In this document: positions 36,240 to 49,647 of the stretch, one piece after another
Numbering within the stretch: position 1 is the stretch's first letter
Layout: each line of letters opens with the position of its first letter
Assembly (NCBI RefSeq): GCF_029626035.1
Contig: NZ_JARUBE010000003.1
Span: forward strand, 186,001-250,000
Origin: Micromonospora sp. WMMD980
GTDB taxonomy: Bacteria > Actinomycetota > Actinomycetes > Mycobacteriales > Micromonosporaceae
Direction: 5' to 3'
DNA: 64,000 bases
Notes under the pieces: model-generated
What the model was told of the DNA's origin: nothing
Database searches by the model: none
Seen by the model: the letters and a program-made list of their open reading frames with translations, nothing else
Program-made: the position numbers and the translations under genes

Positions 36240-38056
36240 TCGGGCCGGTCGGCGGGATGGTGCTGCGGTGGCACCGGCGCCGGCCAGGGGATCTCGGGGG
36301 AGCGGTGGAAGGCGATCCCGGCGGCGGTCCAGCGCGGCCCGTGGCCGGCGAGCCGCTCCCGGAAGCCGGTCCAGTCGTGCGTGGCGCGGGGCGACCAAGC
36401 CAGCTCGGCGATCGCGGGCAGGCGCGGGAACATCATGAACTCGATCTCGGGGCGGGTGGTCACCGTCTCGGTCCACAGCGGCGCCTCCACGCCCAGCACG
36501 GCTGCTTCGGGTACGCCGGCGACGTGCGCGCCCGGGTCCCAGTCGTACGCCCGGCGCACGTCGATCAGGCCGGCCCAGTCGTGCCCGATAGGGGTGTCCG
36601 GGGCGTACTTCATGTCCAGGTAGGCGCGGTTGCCGGGGGAGAGGATCAGCCGTGCGCCCCGGCGCACCGCGTCGGCGGTCTGGGGGTCGTCTCCGTCGGT
36701 GCCCCACCACTGCAGGACGCGCCCGTGGACGTGCCCGGCCGGGGCGAGCTGGTGCCAGCCCACGACTGTCTTACCGGTGGCCGTGACCAGCGCCTGGGCC
36801 CGTTCCACGAAGGCGCGGTAGCTCGCGGCCGGCACCTTGAACGCCTCGTCGCCGCCGAGGTGCAGCCACGGGCCGGGGGTCAGCGCGGCCACCTCGCCGA
36901 ACACGTCGGCGACGAAGGCGTACGTCCGCTCGTCGGCCGGGTCGACGTAGCTGAACCCGACCTCGGTGCCGGTGTAGGGCGGCGGCGCGGTCTTGCCGGG
37001 CGCCAGCTCGGGGTAGGCGACGAGCGCCGCGTTGGTGTGCCCGGGCAGGTCGATCTCCGGCACCACGGTGACGTGGCGGCGGGCGGCGTACGCGACGATC
37101 CGCCGGTAGTCGTCCCGGGTGTACCAGCCGCCCGGCGCGCCGCCGACCGCGGTGACGCCGCCGACCTCGGCGAGCCGGGGCCAGGAGTCGACGGCGATCC
37201 GCCAGCCCTGGTCGTCGGTGAGGTGCAGGTGCAGGTGGTTGAGCTTGTAGCGGGCCAGGTGGTCGACCACCCGCAGCACGTCGTCCACGCCGAAGAAGTG
37301 CCGGGCGACGTCGAGCATGGCACCCCGGTAGGCGAAGCGCGGCCGGTCGACGACGGTGCCGCCGGGCACCGTCCAGCGCGCAGCGACCGGGGTGCCGCCC
37401 TCGATCGCCGCCGGCAGGAGCTGCCGCAGCGTCTGCGCGCCGTGGAACAGCCCGGCCGGCGTGGCGGCGGTGATCCGGACGCCGCCGCCGGTGACGTCGA
37501 GGCGGTAGCCCTCCTCGCCGAGCGCCGCGTCGGGCCGGGCCGGGCCGGCGGAGGCCGGGTGGTCGGCCGGCGGGCGCGGGGTCGACGCGCCCGGGGCGGG
37601 TGAGCCCTCCGGCAGCGTGGGCGCGGTGGCGTAGGTCGCCGCGACGGTGAGCGTCAGCGGGCCGCCCGGCCCCGGGTCGGCCGTGGCGGTCACCGGGAGC
37701 GGGAAGCCGGTGGCCGGGCGCAGCCAGCCGGCGAGCTGCTCGGCCACGTCGAGGCCGGCGGCGCTGACCCGGAGGGAAGCGTCCGGCGGCAGCGTGAAGT
37801 CGCCCGTCGGGTCGGGCCGGACCTGCTCCGGCGCGGGCACCACGTCGTGCAGGCGGGTCGGCGTGGGCGGGGCGAGCTGCCCGGCGGCCCGGTCGGCGGC
37901 GACGCGGGCCAACTCGCCGGCGGCGGCCGGAGTGGCGGGCAGCGCGGCGCCGGCGACGGGCGACAGGTCGGGCGCGTCGCCGGCGGGCGACGGGACGGTG
38001 GGGTGGGTCTCGGTCGGCTGCGGCCCGGTCTCGGGGGCTGCGGGGTTGGTCGGCAC
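36215..38056 (-). CDS. Beta-N-acetylhexosaminidase (GH20)
   Basis: GH20 family enzyme of about 613 residues releasing GlcNAc/GalNAc from glycans or chitin fragments. Domain order: about 80 residue Pro/Ala-rich start, GH20b domain (DFTLPPDASLRVSAAGLDVAEQLAGWLRPATGF), catalytic barrel with YRGAMLDVARHFF, LHLHLTDDQGWRI, PEIDLPGHTNAAL, catalytic Asp-Glu in LHLGGDEAFKVP and VLQWWGTDG. No signal peptide, so probably intracellular. Start is uncertain: GTG 38056 is preferred since upstream sequence looks promoter-like, but the frame stays open to 38227. Confidence 0.9.
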   Translation of the reverse strand: MPTNPAAPETGPQPTETHPTVPSPAGDAPDLSPVAGAALPATPAAAGELARVAADRAAGQLAPPTPTRLHDVVPAPEQVRPDPTGDFTLPPDASLRVSAAGLDVAEQLAGWLRPATGFPLPVTATADPGPGGPLTLTVAATYATAPTLPEGSPAPGASTPRPPADHPASAGPARPDAALGEEGYRLDVTGGGVRITAATPAGLFHGAQTLRQLLPAAIEGGTPVAARWTVPGGTVVDRPRFAYRGAMLDVARHFFGVDDVLRVVDHLARYKLNHLHLHLTDDQGWRIAVDSWPRLAEVGGVTAVGGAPGGWYTRDDYRRIVAYAARRHVTVVPEIDLPGHTNAALVAYPELAPGKTAPPPYTGTEVGFSYVDPADERTYAFVADVFGEVAALTPGPWLHLGGDEAFKVPAASYRAFVERAQALVTATGKTVVGWHQLAPAGHVHGRVLQWWGTDGDDPQTADAVRRGARLILSPGNRAYLDMKYAPDTPIGHDWAGLIDVRRAYDWDPGAHVAGVPEAAVLGVEAPLWTETVTTRPEIEFMMFPRLPAIAELAWSPRATHDWTGFRERLAGHGPRWTAAGIAFHRSPEIPWPAPVPPQHHPADRPDHDRTPLG

Positions 38057-38366
38057 GGCGACGCTCCGAGGGGTGTATTCGTGCGGGATATGGCAAAGGT
38101 CAGGTTCGGCGATATCCGGTGCCGTCAAGGGTACGAGGGGAATCGGAATTGCGTGATCGTGCGCGTGGAAGCGTTCCCAAAAACCCGTACGGACGCGGGC
38201 AGTGGTGACTGTTGTGCCGATTGTCACCGAACGGTCCCAGGTCTCGCGAAGTTCGCTTAACCTTCGCCCACCGATCGCTGACGAGCCGGGATTACCGGTG
38301 GTCGCTCCCGGGGTATGTCCGAACTGAACCTTCGTTAAGTGTCAATGGCGCGCGTGGGAGGCTCTG
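38057..38366. other. Divergent promoter region of the hexosaminidase and ppdK
   Basis: 310 bp with lower GC than the neighbouring genes. CGCTTAACCTTCG (near 38255) and CCTTCGTTAAGTG (near 38330) are related sequences in partly opposite orientation and may be protein-binding sites. No gene is supported. Confidence 0.4.
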
Positions 38367-41078
<2,712 letters not shown>

Positions 41079-41087
41079 GCGTTCCGG

Positions 41088-41119
41088 GGCGGGCCGCCGG
41101 TGACCACCGGCGGCCCGCC
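41088..41119 (+). terminator. Terminator hairpin after ppdK
   Basis: GGCGGGCCGCCGGTG pairs with CACCGGCGGCCCGCC almost without loop, 10 bases after the ppdK stop; no T-run. Confidence 0.8.
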
Positions 41120-41189
41120 TGGCGCGCCGTTCCGGTCACCCCGGCGTAACCTGAGCTTCCGCCACGTGTTGATCGGGAGGGATGGCCGC

Positions 41190-41543
41190 ATGACCGCCGT
41201 CTGGGAGAACCTGGTTGTCGACGCCCGGGACCCGTCCCGGCTCGCCCGCTGGTGGGCCGAGGCGCTGGGCTATCAGGTGATCACCGACAAGCCGGACGAG
41301 GTGGAGATCCGCCGGACCCCTGACACGCTCCCCGGCCTGGTCTTCGTTCCGGTCTCCGGGCCGAAGCAGGGGAAGAACCGGCTGCACGTCGACCTGCGCC
41401 CGACCGACCAGGAGGCCGAGGTGGAGCGGCTGGTCGACATGGGCGCGCGGCACGTCGACATCGGGCAGGGGGACGTGGAGTGGACCGTGCTGGCCGACCC
41501 GGAGGGCAACGAGTTCTGCGTTCTCCGGGAGCGCGAGGAGTGA
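41190..41543 (+). CDS. VOC/glyoxalase-like domain protein
   Basis: 117-residue protein with one vicinal-oxygen-chelate unit: WENLVVDARDPSRLARWWAEALGYQV, GLVFVPVSGPKQGKNRLHVDLRP and WTVLADPEGNEFCVL. Metal-binding positions (His/Glu) are partly visible (LHVDL, EGNEF). Substrate not known; this single-domain form is common in actinobacteria. Start ATG 41190 has GGGAGG upstream. Six bp before dgt, so a shared transcript is likely. Confidence 0.82.
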   Translation: MTAVWENLVVDARDPSRLARWWAEALGYQVITDKPDEVEIRRTPDTLPGLVFVPVSGPKQGKNRLHVDLRPTDQEAEVERLVDMGARHVDIGQGDVEWTVLADPEGNEFCVLREREE

Positions 41544-41549
41544 GCCGGT

Positions 41550-42833
41550 GTGGCGAGCCCCGCAGTCGCGACCTTCGGTCCCTGCGCCAGCGAAACCCCG
41601 TTGCACGCTGACGACGCGGCGCGGCTGGTCGCCGAGGCGCCCAAGGACACCGGGTACGGGCGGTCGCCGTTCGAGCGCGACCGGGCCCGGGTGCTGCACT
41701 CGGCGGCGTTCCGGCGGCTCGCCGCGAAGACCCAGGTGCACGTCGCCGGCACCGACGACTTCCTGCGCACCCGGCTGACCCACTCGCTCGAGGTGGCGCA
41801 GATCGCGCGCGAGATGGGCGCCCGGCTCGGCTGCGACCCCGACGTGGTGGACACCGCCGGGCTCGCCCACGACCTGGGCCACCCGCCGTTCGGCCACAAC
41901 GGCGAGTACGCCCTGGACGAGCTGGCCGCCGCCGCCGGCGGCTTCGAGGGCAACGCGCAGACGCTGCGGGTGCTCACCCGGCTGGAGGCGAAGGTGCTCA
42001 CCCCGGACGGGCGGTCCGCCGGGCTGAACCTGACCCGGGCCGCGCTCGACGCGGTCGGCAAATATCCCTGGGAGCGCCGCCCCGGCGAGCGCAAGTTCGG
42101 CGTGTACGCCGACGACCGCCCGGTCTTCGACTGGCTGCGCGCCGCTGCGCCGCCCGGCGACCGGCGCTGCCTGGAGGCCCAGGTGATGGACTGGGCCGAC
42201 GACGTGGCCTACTCGGTGCACGACGTCGAGGACGGCATCCACGGCGGCTACGTCGACCTGCGCCCGCTGCTCGCCGACGAGGACGAGCGGCGGGCGCTCT
42301 GCGCCGACGTGGCGTCCGCCTACTCGGGCGAGGCCCCGGAGGAGCTGGGTGAGGTGCTGGCCGAGTTGCTCGCCGACCCGGTGCTCGCCCCGCTCGCCGC
42401 CTACGACGGCAGCCACCGGTCGCTGGCCGCGCTGAAGGCCACCACGAGCGTGCTCACCGGCCGCTTCGTGTCGACGGTGGTGGCCGCCACCGAGGCGCGG
42501 CACGGCGCCGGGCCGCACCGGCGCTACGCCGCCGACCTGGTGGTGCCGCGCCGGATCCGGGCGCAGTGCGCGCTGCTCAAGGGCATCGCCCTGCGCTACG
42601 TGATGCGGCGCCCGGGCGCGAGCGGGCGCTACGACCGGCAGCGGGAGGTCCTCGCCGAGCTGGTCGCCGCGCTGCTCGACCGGGCCCCGGACGCTCTCGA
42701 CGAGGTCTTCGCGCCGCTCTGGCGGGACGCCCCGGACGACACCGCGCGGCTGCGCGTGGTGATCGACCAGGTGGCCTCGCTCACCGACCCGGCCGCGCTG
42801 GCCTGGCACGCCCGGCTGCTGTCGCCGAGCTGA
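41550..42833 (+). CDS. dgt: Deoxyguanosinetriphosphate triphosphohydrolase-like protein
   Basis: HD-domain dNTPase of 427 residues: [28 protein letters not shown] near the start, metal motif [32 protein letters not shown], and [24 protein letters not shown]. It hydrolyses dNTPs to deoxynucleosides and triphosphate. GTG 41550 used. Its position just before dnaG (here with insertions) mirrors M. tuberculosis dgt-dnaG. Confidence 0.94.
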   Translation: MASPAVATFGPCASETPLHADDAARLVAEAPKDTGYGRSPFERDRARVLHSAAFRRLAAKTQVHVAGTDDFLRTRLTHSLEVAQIAREMGARLGCDPDVVDTAGLAHDLGHPPFGHNGEYALDELAAAAGGFEGNAQTLRVLTRLEAKVLTPDGRSAGLNLTRAALDAVGKYPWERRPGERKFGVYADDRPVFDWLRAAAPPGDRRCLEAQVMDWADDVAYSVHDVEDGIHGGYVDLRPLLADEDERRALCADVASAYSGEAPEELGEVLAELLADPVLAPLAAYDGSHRSLAALKATTSVLTGRFVSTVVAATEARHGAGPHRRYAADLVVPRRIRAQCALLKGIALRYVMRRPGASGRYDRQREVLAELVAALLDRAPDALDEVFAPLWRDAPDDTARLRVVIDQVASLTDPAALAWHARLLSPS

Positions 42834-42856
42834 CCGCCCGCCCGGCCGGGCGGCAA

Positions 42857-42875
42857 CTGAGGGTAGCCTAAGCCG
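42857..42875 (+). promoter_or_regulatory. Candidate iron box/leaderless promoter of the siderophore-interacting protein
   Basis: CTGAGGGTAGCCTAAGCCG contains GTAGCCTAA, close to the centre TTAGSCTAA of the IdeR/DmdR iron box as I recall it. TAGCCT (42864-42869) also lies seven bases before ATG 42877, a leaderless -10. An iron-bound regulator here would block transcription. Confidence 0.45.
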
Positions 42876-42876
42876 C

Positions 42877-43713
42877 ATGACGGAACGCCCGAAGAAGCTC
42901 ACCGCCGCCACGGTCGTCCGGACCTCGCGGCCCACCCCGCACCTGATCCGGCTCGTGCTGGGCGGCGCGGAGCTGACCGGCCTGCCGGTGGGCGCCTACA
43001 CCGACCACTACGTGAAGTTCGTCTTCCCGCCGGCCGGGGTCACCTATCCGCACCCCACCGACCTGGCCACCGTCAAGCGCGAGTTCCGCGCCGAGCAGTG
43101 GCCGCGGCTGCGGGCGTACACGGTGCGGGCCTGGGACGCGGCGGCCGGCGAGCTGACCGTCGAGGTGGTGCACCACGGCGACGAGGGGCTGGCCGGCCCG
43201 TGGGCGGCGGCGCTGCGCCCCGGCGACCGGGTGCTGTTCACCGGCCCCGGCGGCGCGTACGCGCCGGACCCGACCGCCGACTGGCACCTGCTGGCCGGCG
43301 ACGAGAGCGCGCTGCCGGCGATCGCCGCCGCGCTGGAGCGGCTGCCGGCCGGCGCGCCGGCCCGGGTCTTCGTCGAGGTGGCGGGCCCCGCCGACGAGCT
43401 GCCGCTGGCCGGCGCCGGCGGGGTCGAGCTGCGCTGGCTGCACCGGGGCGGACGCCCGGCCGGCGCGGCGTTGGTCGAGGCGGTCCGGGCGCTCGAGTTC
43501 CCGCCCGGCCGGGTGCACGCGTTCGTGCACGGCGAGGCCGGCGCGGTGAAGGAGCTGCGCCGCCTGCTCCGGGTGGAGCGCGGTGTGCCCCGCGACGACC
43601 TGTCCATCTCCGGCTACTGGCGGCGCGGCCTGGACGACGAGGGCTGGCGCGCCACCAAGCGCACCTGGAACGCCGAGGTGGAGGCCGACGAGGCCACCGC
43701 CGCCCCGGCCTGA
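42877..43713 (+). CDS. Siderophore-interacting FAD-binding protein
   Basis: Flavoprotein of 278 residues that reduces ferric siderophores in the cytoplasm. FAD-binding RLRAYTVRAWD, GPGGAYAPDP, NAD(P)-type core LLAGDESALPAIAAALERLP, and C-terminal ISGYWRRGLDDEGWR are family signatures. No siderophore transport or synthesis gene lies beside it. An iron-box-like sequence overlaps the promoter. Confidence 0.92.
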   Translation: MTERPKKLTAATVVRTSRPTPHLIRLVLGGAELTGLPVGAYTDHYVKFVFPPAGVTYPHPTDLATVKREFRAEQWPRLRAYTVRAWDAAAGELTVEVVHHGDEGLAGPWAAALRPGDRVLFTGPGGAYAPDPTADWHLLAGDESALPAIAAALERLPAGAPARVFVEVAGPADELPLAGAGGVELRWLHRGGRPAGAALVEAVRALEFPPGRVHAFVHGEAGAVKELRRLLRVERGVPRDDLSISGYWRRGLDDEGWRATKRTWNAEVEADEATAAPA

Positions 43714-43737
43714 CCCGCCCCGATCGGAGGGGGCGGG
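43714..43737 (+). terminator. Terminator after the siderophore-interacting protein gene
   Basis: CCCGCCCC / GGGGCGGG, 8-bp stem, 8-base loop, starting at the stop codon's edge and followed by GCGTTTCCTC. Confidence 0.75.
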
Positions 43738-43781
43738 GCGTTTCCTCACCCGTGGGTCGGTGGTCCGCTGAGGATGGGGCC

Positions 43782-44970
43782 ATGGCGGATGAACTGGGGG
43801 AGCGGGCCGGGACGCAGCGGCCCGACCGGGTGGTGCTCGGCTGGGTGTGGCCGGGGTGCTGGCCGTGGTGGCCTGGGGCGTGTTCGCGCGCGGTTCCCTG
43901 GCGTCGTTCGGGGCGGCCGGGCTGAGCTGGACGATCCACACGTTCGGTTGGTTCTTCGTGCTCGCGGCCGACGCGTTCCTGGTGCTGGCGGTGGTGCTCG
44001 CCGCCTCCCGGTTCGGGCGGATCCAGCTGGGCGCCGACGACGACGAGCCGGAGTTCGACGCGCTGGCCTGGGTCGCCATGATGTTCAGCGCCGGCATGGG
44101 CATCGGGCTGGTCTTCTTCGCGGTGGCCGAGCCGATCCAGCACTACGCGGCGCCGCCGCCCGCCTCCGGCGTCGAACCGCAGACCGGCGCGGCGGCGGCC
44201 GCGGCGATGCAGTACACCCTCTTCCACTGGACGCTGCACCCGTGGGGCATCTATGCCATCGCGGCGCTGGCGCTCGCCTACTCGACGTTCCGCAAGGGGC
44301 GCGGCAACCGGATCTCGTCGGCGTTCGCCCCGTTGCTGGGTGCCCGCACGGACGGCCCGATCGGGCGCGCCATCGACCTGCTGGCGGTCTTCGCCACCGT
44401 GTTCGGCTCGGCGACCAGCCTCGGCCTCGGCGCGCTCCAGGTGGCGGCCGGGCTGGACCTGGTCGGCGGCGTGCGGGACAGTCGGGGTGTCGAGGTGGTG
44501 ATCATCGGCGCGCTCACCCTCGCGTTCGTGGTGTCGGCCTACTCCGGCCTGCACCGCGGGGTGAAGTGGCTGTCCACCACCAACGTGCTGATCGCCGTGG
44601 TGCTGATGCTGTTCGTGTTCGTGGTCGGCCCCACGGTCTACACGCTGGAGGTGCTGCCGGCCTCGGTCGGTGACTACCTGAGCGGCCTGGTGCGGATGTC
44701 GACCCCCACCGGGGCGTTCTCCGACCCGGCCTGGCGGGGCTCGTGGACGATCTTCTACTGGGCGTGGTGGATCTCCTGGGCACCGTTCGTGGGCACGTTC
44801 ATCGCCCGCATCTCGCGGGGCCGTACGGTCCGGCAGTTCCTGGTCGGGGTGCTGCTGGTGCCCAGCGGCGCGAGCGCGGTGTGGTTCGCGGTGATGGGCG
44901 GCACCGCGCTGCGGACCCAGTCCACCGGCACCCGGGACCTGGTGGCCGACGTGGGTGCCGGCTCAGAGGG
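43782..44970 (+). pseudogene. Broken BCCT-family (betaine/carnitine/choline) transporter
   Basis: The start is MADELGERAGTQRPDRVVLGW from ATG 43782; homology then shifts to another frame at about 43847 (VLAVVAWGVFARGSLASF...), so a frameshift separates the first 21 codons from the rest. The core is well kept: WVAMMFSAGMGIGLVFFAVAEPIQHY, YTLFHWTLHPWGIYAIAALALAY, FGSATSLGLGALQ, and IFYWAWWISWAPFVGTFIARISRGRTVRQF. After MGGTALRTQSTGTRDL it runs into the next gene at about 44970: the last three or so helices (100-plus residues) are missing. It could still make a truncated protein from GTG 43847, but not a normal transporter. Confidence 0.8.
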
Positions 44971-44975
44971 CGTCG

Positions 44976-45227
44976 ATGAGCGAGACCGTGCACAACCGGA
45001 TCGCGGTGCTGCGCGCCGAGCGGGGCGTCTCCCGTCGGCAGCTCGCCGACGCGCTCGGGGTGCACTACCAGACCGTCGGCTATCTGGAACGCGGTGAGTT
45101 CCGGCCCAGCCTGCACCTGGCGCTGCGGATCGCGGCCTACTTCGAGGTGCCGGTCGAGGTGGTCTTCTCCATCGAGCCCTTCCCGCGGATCGGCGACGCC
45201 GCGGCCGGGGCGGGCCGCTCGGCGTGA
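44976..45227 (+). CDS. Small XRE-family regulator
   Basis: 83-residue helix-turn-helix protein: NRIAVLRAERGVSRRQLADALGVHYQTVGYLERGEFRPSLHLALRIAAYFEVPVEVVFSIEPFPRI, the compact YozG-like type. ATG 44976 used (GTG 44955 is in frame). In actinobacteria this type often follows a small DUF2178-like membrane protein gene; that gene is absent here, where the truncated transporter ends. Probably survived a deletion that removed its partner. Confidence 0.85.
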   Translation: MSETVHNRIAVLRAERGVSRRQLADALGVHYQTVGYLERGEFRPSLHLALRIAAYFEVPVEVVFSIEPFPRIGDAAAGAGRSA

Positions 45228-45323
45228 GCCGGGGGGACGGGCGGCGTCCGCCACACGCCCGTCCCCCCGGCCACCGGATCGTCGGTCCGGCAGGGCAGGA
45301 TGTACGCCGAGGAGGTGGCGGTC

Positions 45324-47192
45324 ATGGCGGGGCGGATCCGGGACGAGGACATCGCGCTGGTCCGCGAGCGCACCGCCATCGCGGACGTCATCTCCGAGGT
45401 GGTGACGCTCAAGTCGGCCGGGGGCGGCAACCTCAAGGGGCTCTGCCCGTTCCACGACGAGAAGAGCCCCTCGTTCAACGTCTCGCCCGCCCGCAACGTG
45501 TTCTACTGCTTCGGCTGCGGGGTCGGCGGCGACGCGATCAAGTTCCTGATGGACGCCGAGCACCTGGGTTTCGTCGAGTCCGTGGAGAGCCTCGCCGCCC
45601 GCGCCGGCATCCAACTGCGCTACGTCGAGGACGACCGGTCGACGCCGCGCGCCCGGCCGCAGCAGGGCCAGCGGCAGCGGCTGGTGGCCGCGCACGCCGC
45701 GGCCGTCGAGTTCTACCGCGCCCAGCTCACCACCGCCGGCGCCCGGCCGGCCCGGGAGTTCCTGGCCCGGCGCGGCTTCGACCGGGCCGCCGCCGAGCGC
45801 TACGGCTGCGGCTTCGCCCCGGACGGGTGGGACCTGCTCACCAAGCACCTGCGCCAGCAGGGCTTCAGCCACGACGAGCTGGTCACCGGCGGCCTGTCCC
45901 GCCCGGCCCGGTCCGGCTCGCTGATCGACCGGTTCCGCCGCCGGCTGATGTGGCCGATCCGGGACATCACCGGTGACGTGATCGGCTTCGGCGCCCGCAA
46001 GCTCTTCGACGACGACGACGGCCCGAAATACCTCAACACCCCCGAGACGCCGATCTACAAGAAGTCGCACGTCCTCTACGGCATCGACCAGGCCAAGCGG
46101 GAGATCGCCAAGCAGGGCAAGGTGGTGGTGGTCGAGGGCTACACCGACGTGATGGCCTGCCACCTCGCCGACGTCCCGACCGCGGTGGCGACCTGCGGCA
46201 CCGCGTTCGGCTCGGACCACATCTCGGTGCTGCGCCGGGTGCTCTTCGACAGCGACGAGCGGGCCGGGGAGATCATCTTCACGTTCGACGGCGACGCCGC
46301 CGGCCAGAAGGCCGCGCTGCGCGCCTTCGAGGACGACCAGCGCTTCGTCGGGCGTACGTTCATCGCGGTCAGCCCGGACAACATGGACCCGTGCGACCTG
46401 CGGCTGGCCAAGGGCGACCTGGCCGTCCGCGACCTGGTGGCCCGCCGCGAGCCGCTCGTCGACTTCGCGCTCCGACACATGATCAACCGGTTCGACCTGG
46501 ACACCGTCGACGGCCGGGTGGAGGCGATGCGCCGGGCCGCGCCCCTGGTCGCGAAGATCAAGGACCGGGAGAAGCGCCCGGAGTACGTCCGCAAGCTCGC
46601 CGGCGACCTCGGCATGGAGATCGAGCCGGTGCAGCGGGCCGTGCTGGGCGCCGCCAACGGGCAGCCCGCCGCCGGTCGCCCCGCGCCGTCGCGCCCGGGG
46701 CCTGGCACCCCGGCCGTGGACAGCCCACGGTCCATGGTGGAGCGTGAGGCGCTGAAGCTGGCGCTCCAGGAGCCGGTGCTGGCCGGCCCGATGTTCGACG
46801 CCGTCGAGGCCGGCGACTACCAGCACCCGGTGCACGCCGCGGTGCGTGTCGCGGTCGCCGCGGCCGGCGGGGCGGCCGGCGCCACCGGCGGCGCGGTCTG
46901 GATCGAGCGGGTCCGCGACGCCTGCGACGACCTGGCCGGCCAGGCCCTGGTGGGCGAGCTGGCGGTGGAGCCGTTGCGCATCGACGGCGAGGTCGACCCG
47001 CGGTATGTCTCGGTCACCATGGCCCGGCTCCAGTGGAGTTCGGTCACCGGCCGGATCCGGGACCTCAAGTCGAAGATCCAGCGGATCAACCCGGTGAGCC
47101 ACAAGGACGAATACTTCGCCCTGTTCGGGGAGCTGCTCTCGTTGGAACAACACGCGCGCGCCCTGCGCGAGCAGGCCGCCGGAGGACTGTGA
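45324..47192 (+). CDS. dnaG: DNA primase
   Basis: Makes RNA primers for replication. 622 residues: CHC2 zinc finger (CPFHDEKSPSFNVSPARNVFYCFGCG) at residues 40-65, catalytic core with TOPRIM motifs VVVVEGYTDVMACH and FTFDGDAAGQKAALRAF, and the C-terminal DnaB-binding domain after a Pro-rich linker near residue 450. ATG 45324 is preceded by GAGGAGG at good spacing; the upstream in-frame ATG 45300 is less likely. Confidence 0.96.
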   Translation: MAGRIRDEDIALVRERTAIADVISEVVTLKSAGGGNLKGLCPFHDEKSPSFNVSPARNVFYCFGCGVGGDAIKFLMDAEHLGFVESVESLAARAGIQLRYVEDDRSTPRARPQQGQRQRLVAAHAAAVEFYRAQLTTAGARPAREFLARRGFDRAAAERYGCGFAPDGWDLLTKHLRQQGFSHDELVTGGLSRPARSGSLIDRFRRRLMWPIRDITGDVIGFGARKLFDDDDGPKYLNTPETPIYKKSHVLYGIDQAKREIAKQGKVVVVEGYTDVMACHLADVPTAVATCGTAFGSDHISVLRRVLFDSDERAGEIIFTFDGDAAGQKAALRAFEDDQRFVGRTFIAVSPDNMDPCDLRLAKGDLAVRDLVARREPLVDFALRHMINRFDLDTVDGRVEAMRRAAPLVAKIKDREKRPEYVRKLAGDLGMEIEPVQRAVLGAANGQPAAGRPAPSRPGPGTPAVDSPRSMVEREALKLALQEPVLAGPMFDAVEAGDYQHPVHAAVRVAVAAAGGAAGATGGAVWIERVRDACDDLAGQALVGELAVEPLRIDGEVDPRYVSVTMARLQWSSVTGRIRDLKSKIQRINPVSHKDEYFALFGELLSLEQHARALREQAAGGL

Positions 47193-47728
47193 TGGGGCTC
47201 TTCCGCCGCCGCCCGAAGCTGCCGCCGGCCGACCGGCCGCCGCTGGCCCCCGACGAGCGGGTGCTCGCCTGGGCCGCCGCCGGCAACGGCGAGGGTGACG
47301 GCGTGCTGGTCGCCAGCAACCGCGGGCTCTGGCTGCCCGGTCGCGGTGAGCGTCTCGGCTGGCACGACGTCCTCAAGGCGGTCTGGTCGGGCCGCGAACT
47401 CACCGTCACCCCCGCCGAGCCGGTCGCCGAGGGCGACGGCTACCTCGTGGTCGCCGACGCCCCGGCCGAGACCTACCTGCTACTCGACCCGGGTGACCTG
47501 CCGCACCAGGTCCGGGCCCGGGTCACCGGTTCGGTGGCGTACACCGCGCACCACCCGGTGCCCGGCGGCGCCGGCCGGATCGCGGCCCGGCGGGTGTCCG
47601 GGGTCGACGGTCTGACCTGGACGGTCCGCTACGACCCGGGCACGCCGGTCGACGAGGAGGCGGTGGCCGCCGAGACCGGCCGCCTGGTCGCCGAGGCCCG
47701 GGCCGCCACCACGCCCGCCGACGCCTGA
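47192..47728 (+). CDS. Conserved hypothetical protein coupled to dnaG
   Basis: 178 residues without transmembrane segments. It reads as a beta-rich PH-like domain: LAPDERVLAWAAAGNGEGDGVLVASNRGLWLPGRGERLGWHDVLKAVWSGRELTVTP, followed by an alpha/beta second half. ATG overlaps the dnaG stop (TGATG), so it is in the same operon. Short proteins of this type follow dnaG in related actinobacteria. Function unknown. Confidence 0.75.
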   Translation: MGLFRRRPKLPPADRPPLAPDERVLAWAAAGNGEGDGVLVASNRGLWLPGRGERLGWHDVLKAVWSGRELTVTPAEPVAEGDGYLVVADAPAETYLLLDPGDLPHQVRARVTGSVAYTAHHPVPGGAGRIAARRVSGVDGLTWTVRYDPGTPVDEEAVAAETGRLVAEARAATTPADA

Positions 47729-47797
47729 CCGCGACCGGGCCGGTGCCGCGTCGTGAGCGCACGCGGACCGCCGTACGGCTGTGGCCTCGGCGGCGGA

Positions 47798-47821
47798 CGG
47801 TTCGCAGCCTTTCGCGAACCG
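47798..47821 (+). terminator. Possible terminator of the dnaG operon
   Basis: CGGTTCGC / GCGAACCG, 8-bp stem with 8-base loop, 70 bases after the last stop. No T-run; weak evidence. Confidence 0.4.
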
Positions 47822-47893
47822 CGTCATCAAGATCTCTGAGGCTGAGGGCTGCCACCGTGTGCTCCCATCGGAACGGATGAGAGCGATGCCTAG

Positions 47894-49590
<1,697 letters not shown>

Positions 49591-49647
49591 GTCACTCAGA
49601 AGTGATGCTTCGTCCACCATGGTCACTCGCCGTGACCAGCGGCGTGG

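Noticed and set aside
47798..47830. Possible tRNA arm (GGTTCGC...GCGAACC)
   Set aside because: No cloverleaf, no anticodon stem and no CCA-type acceptor pairing around it.
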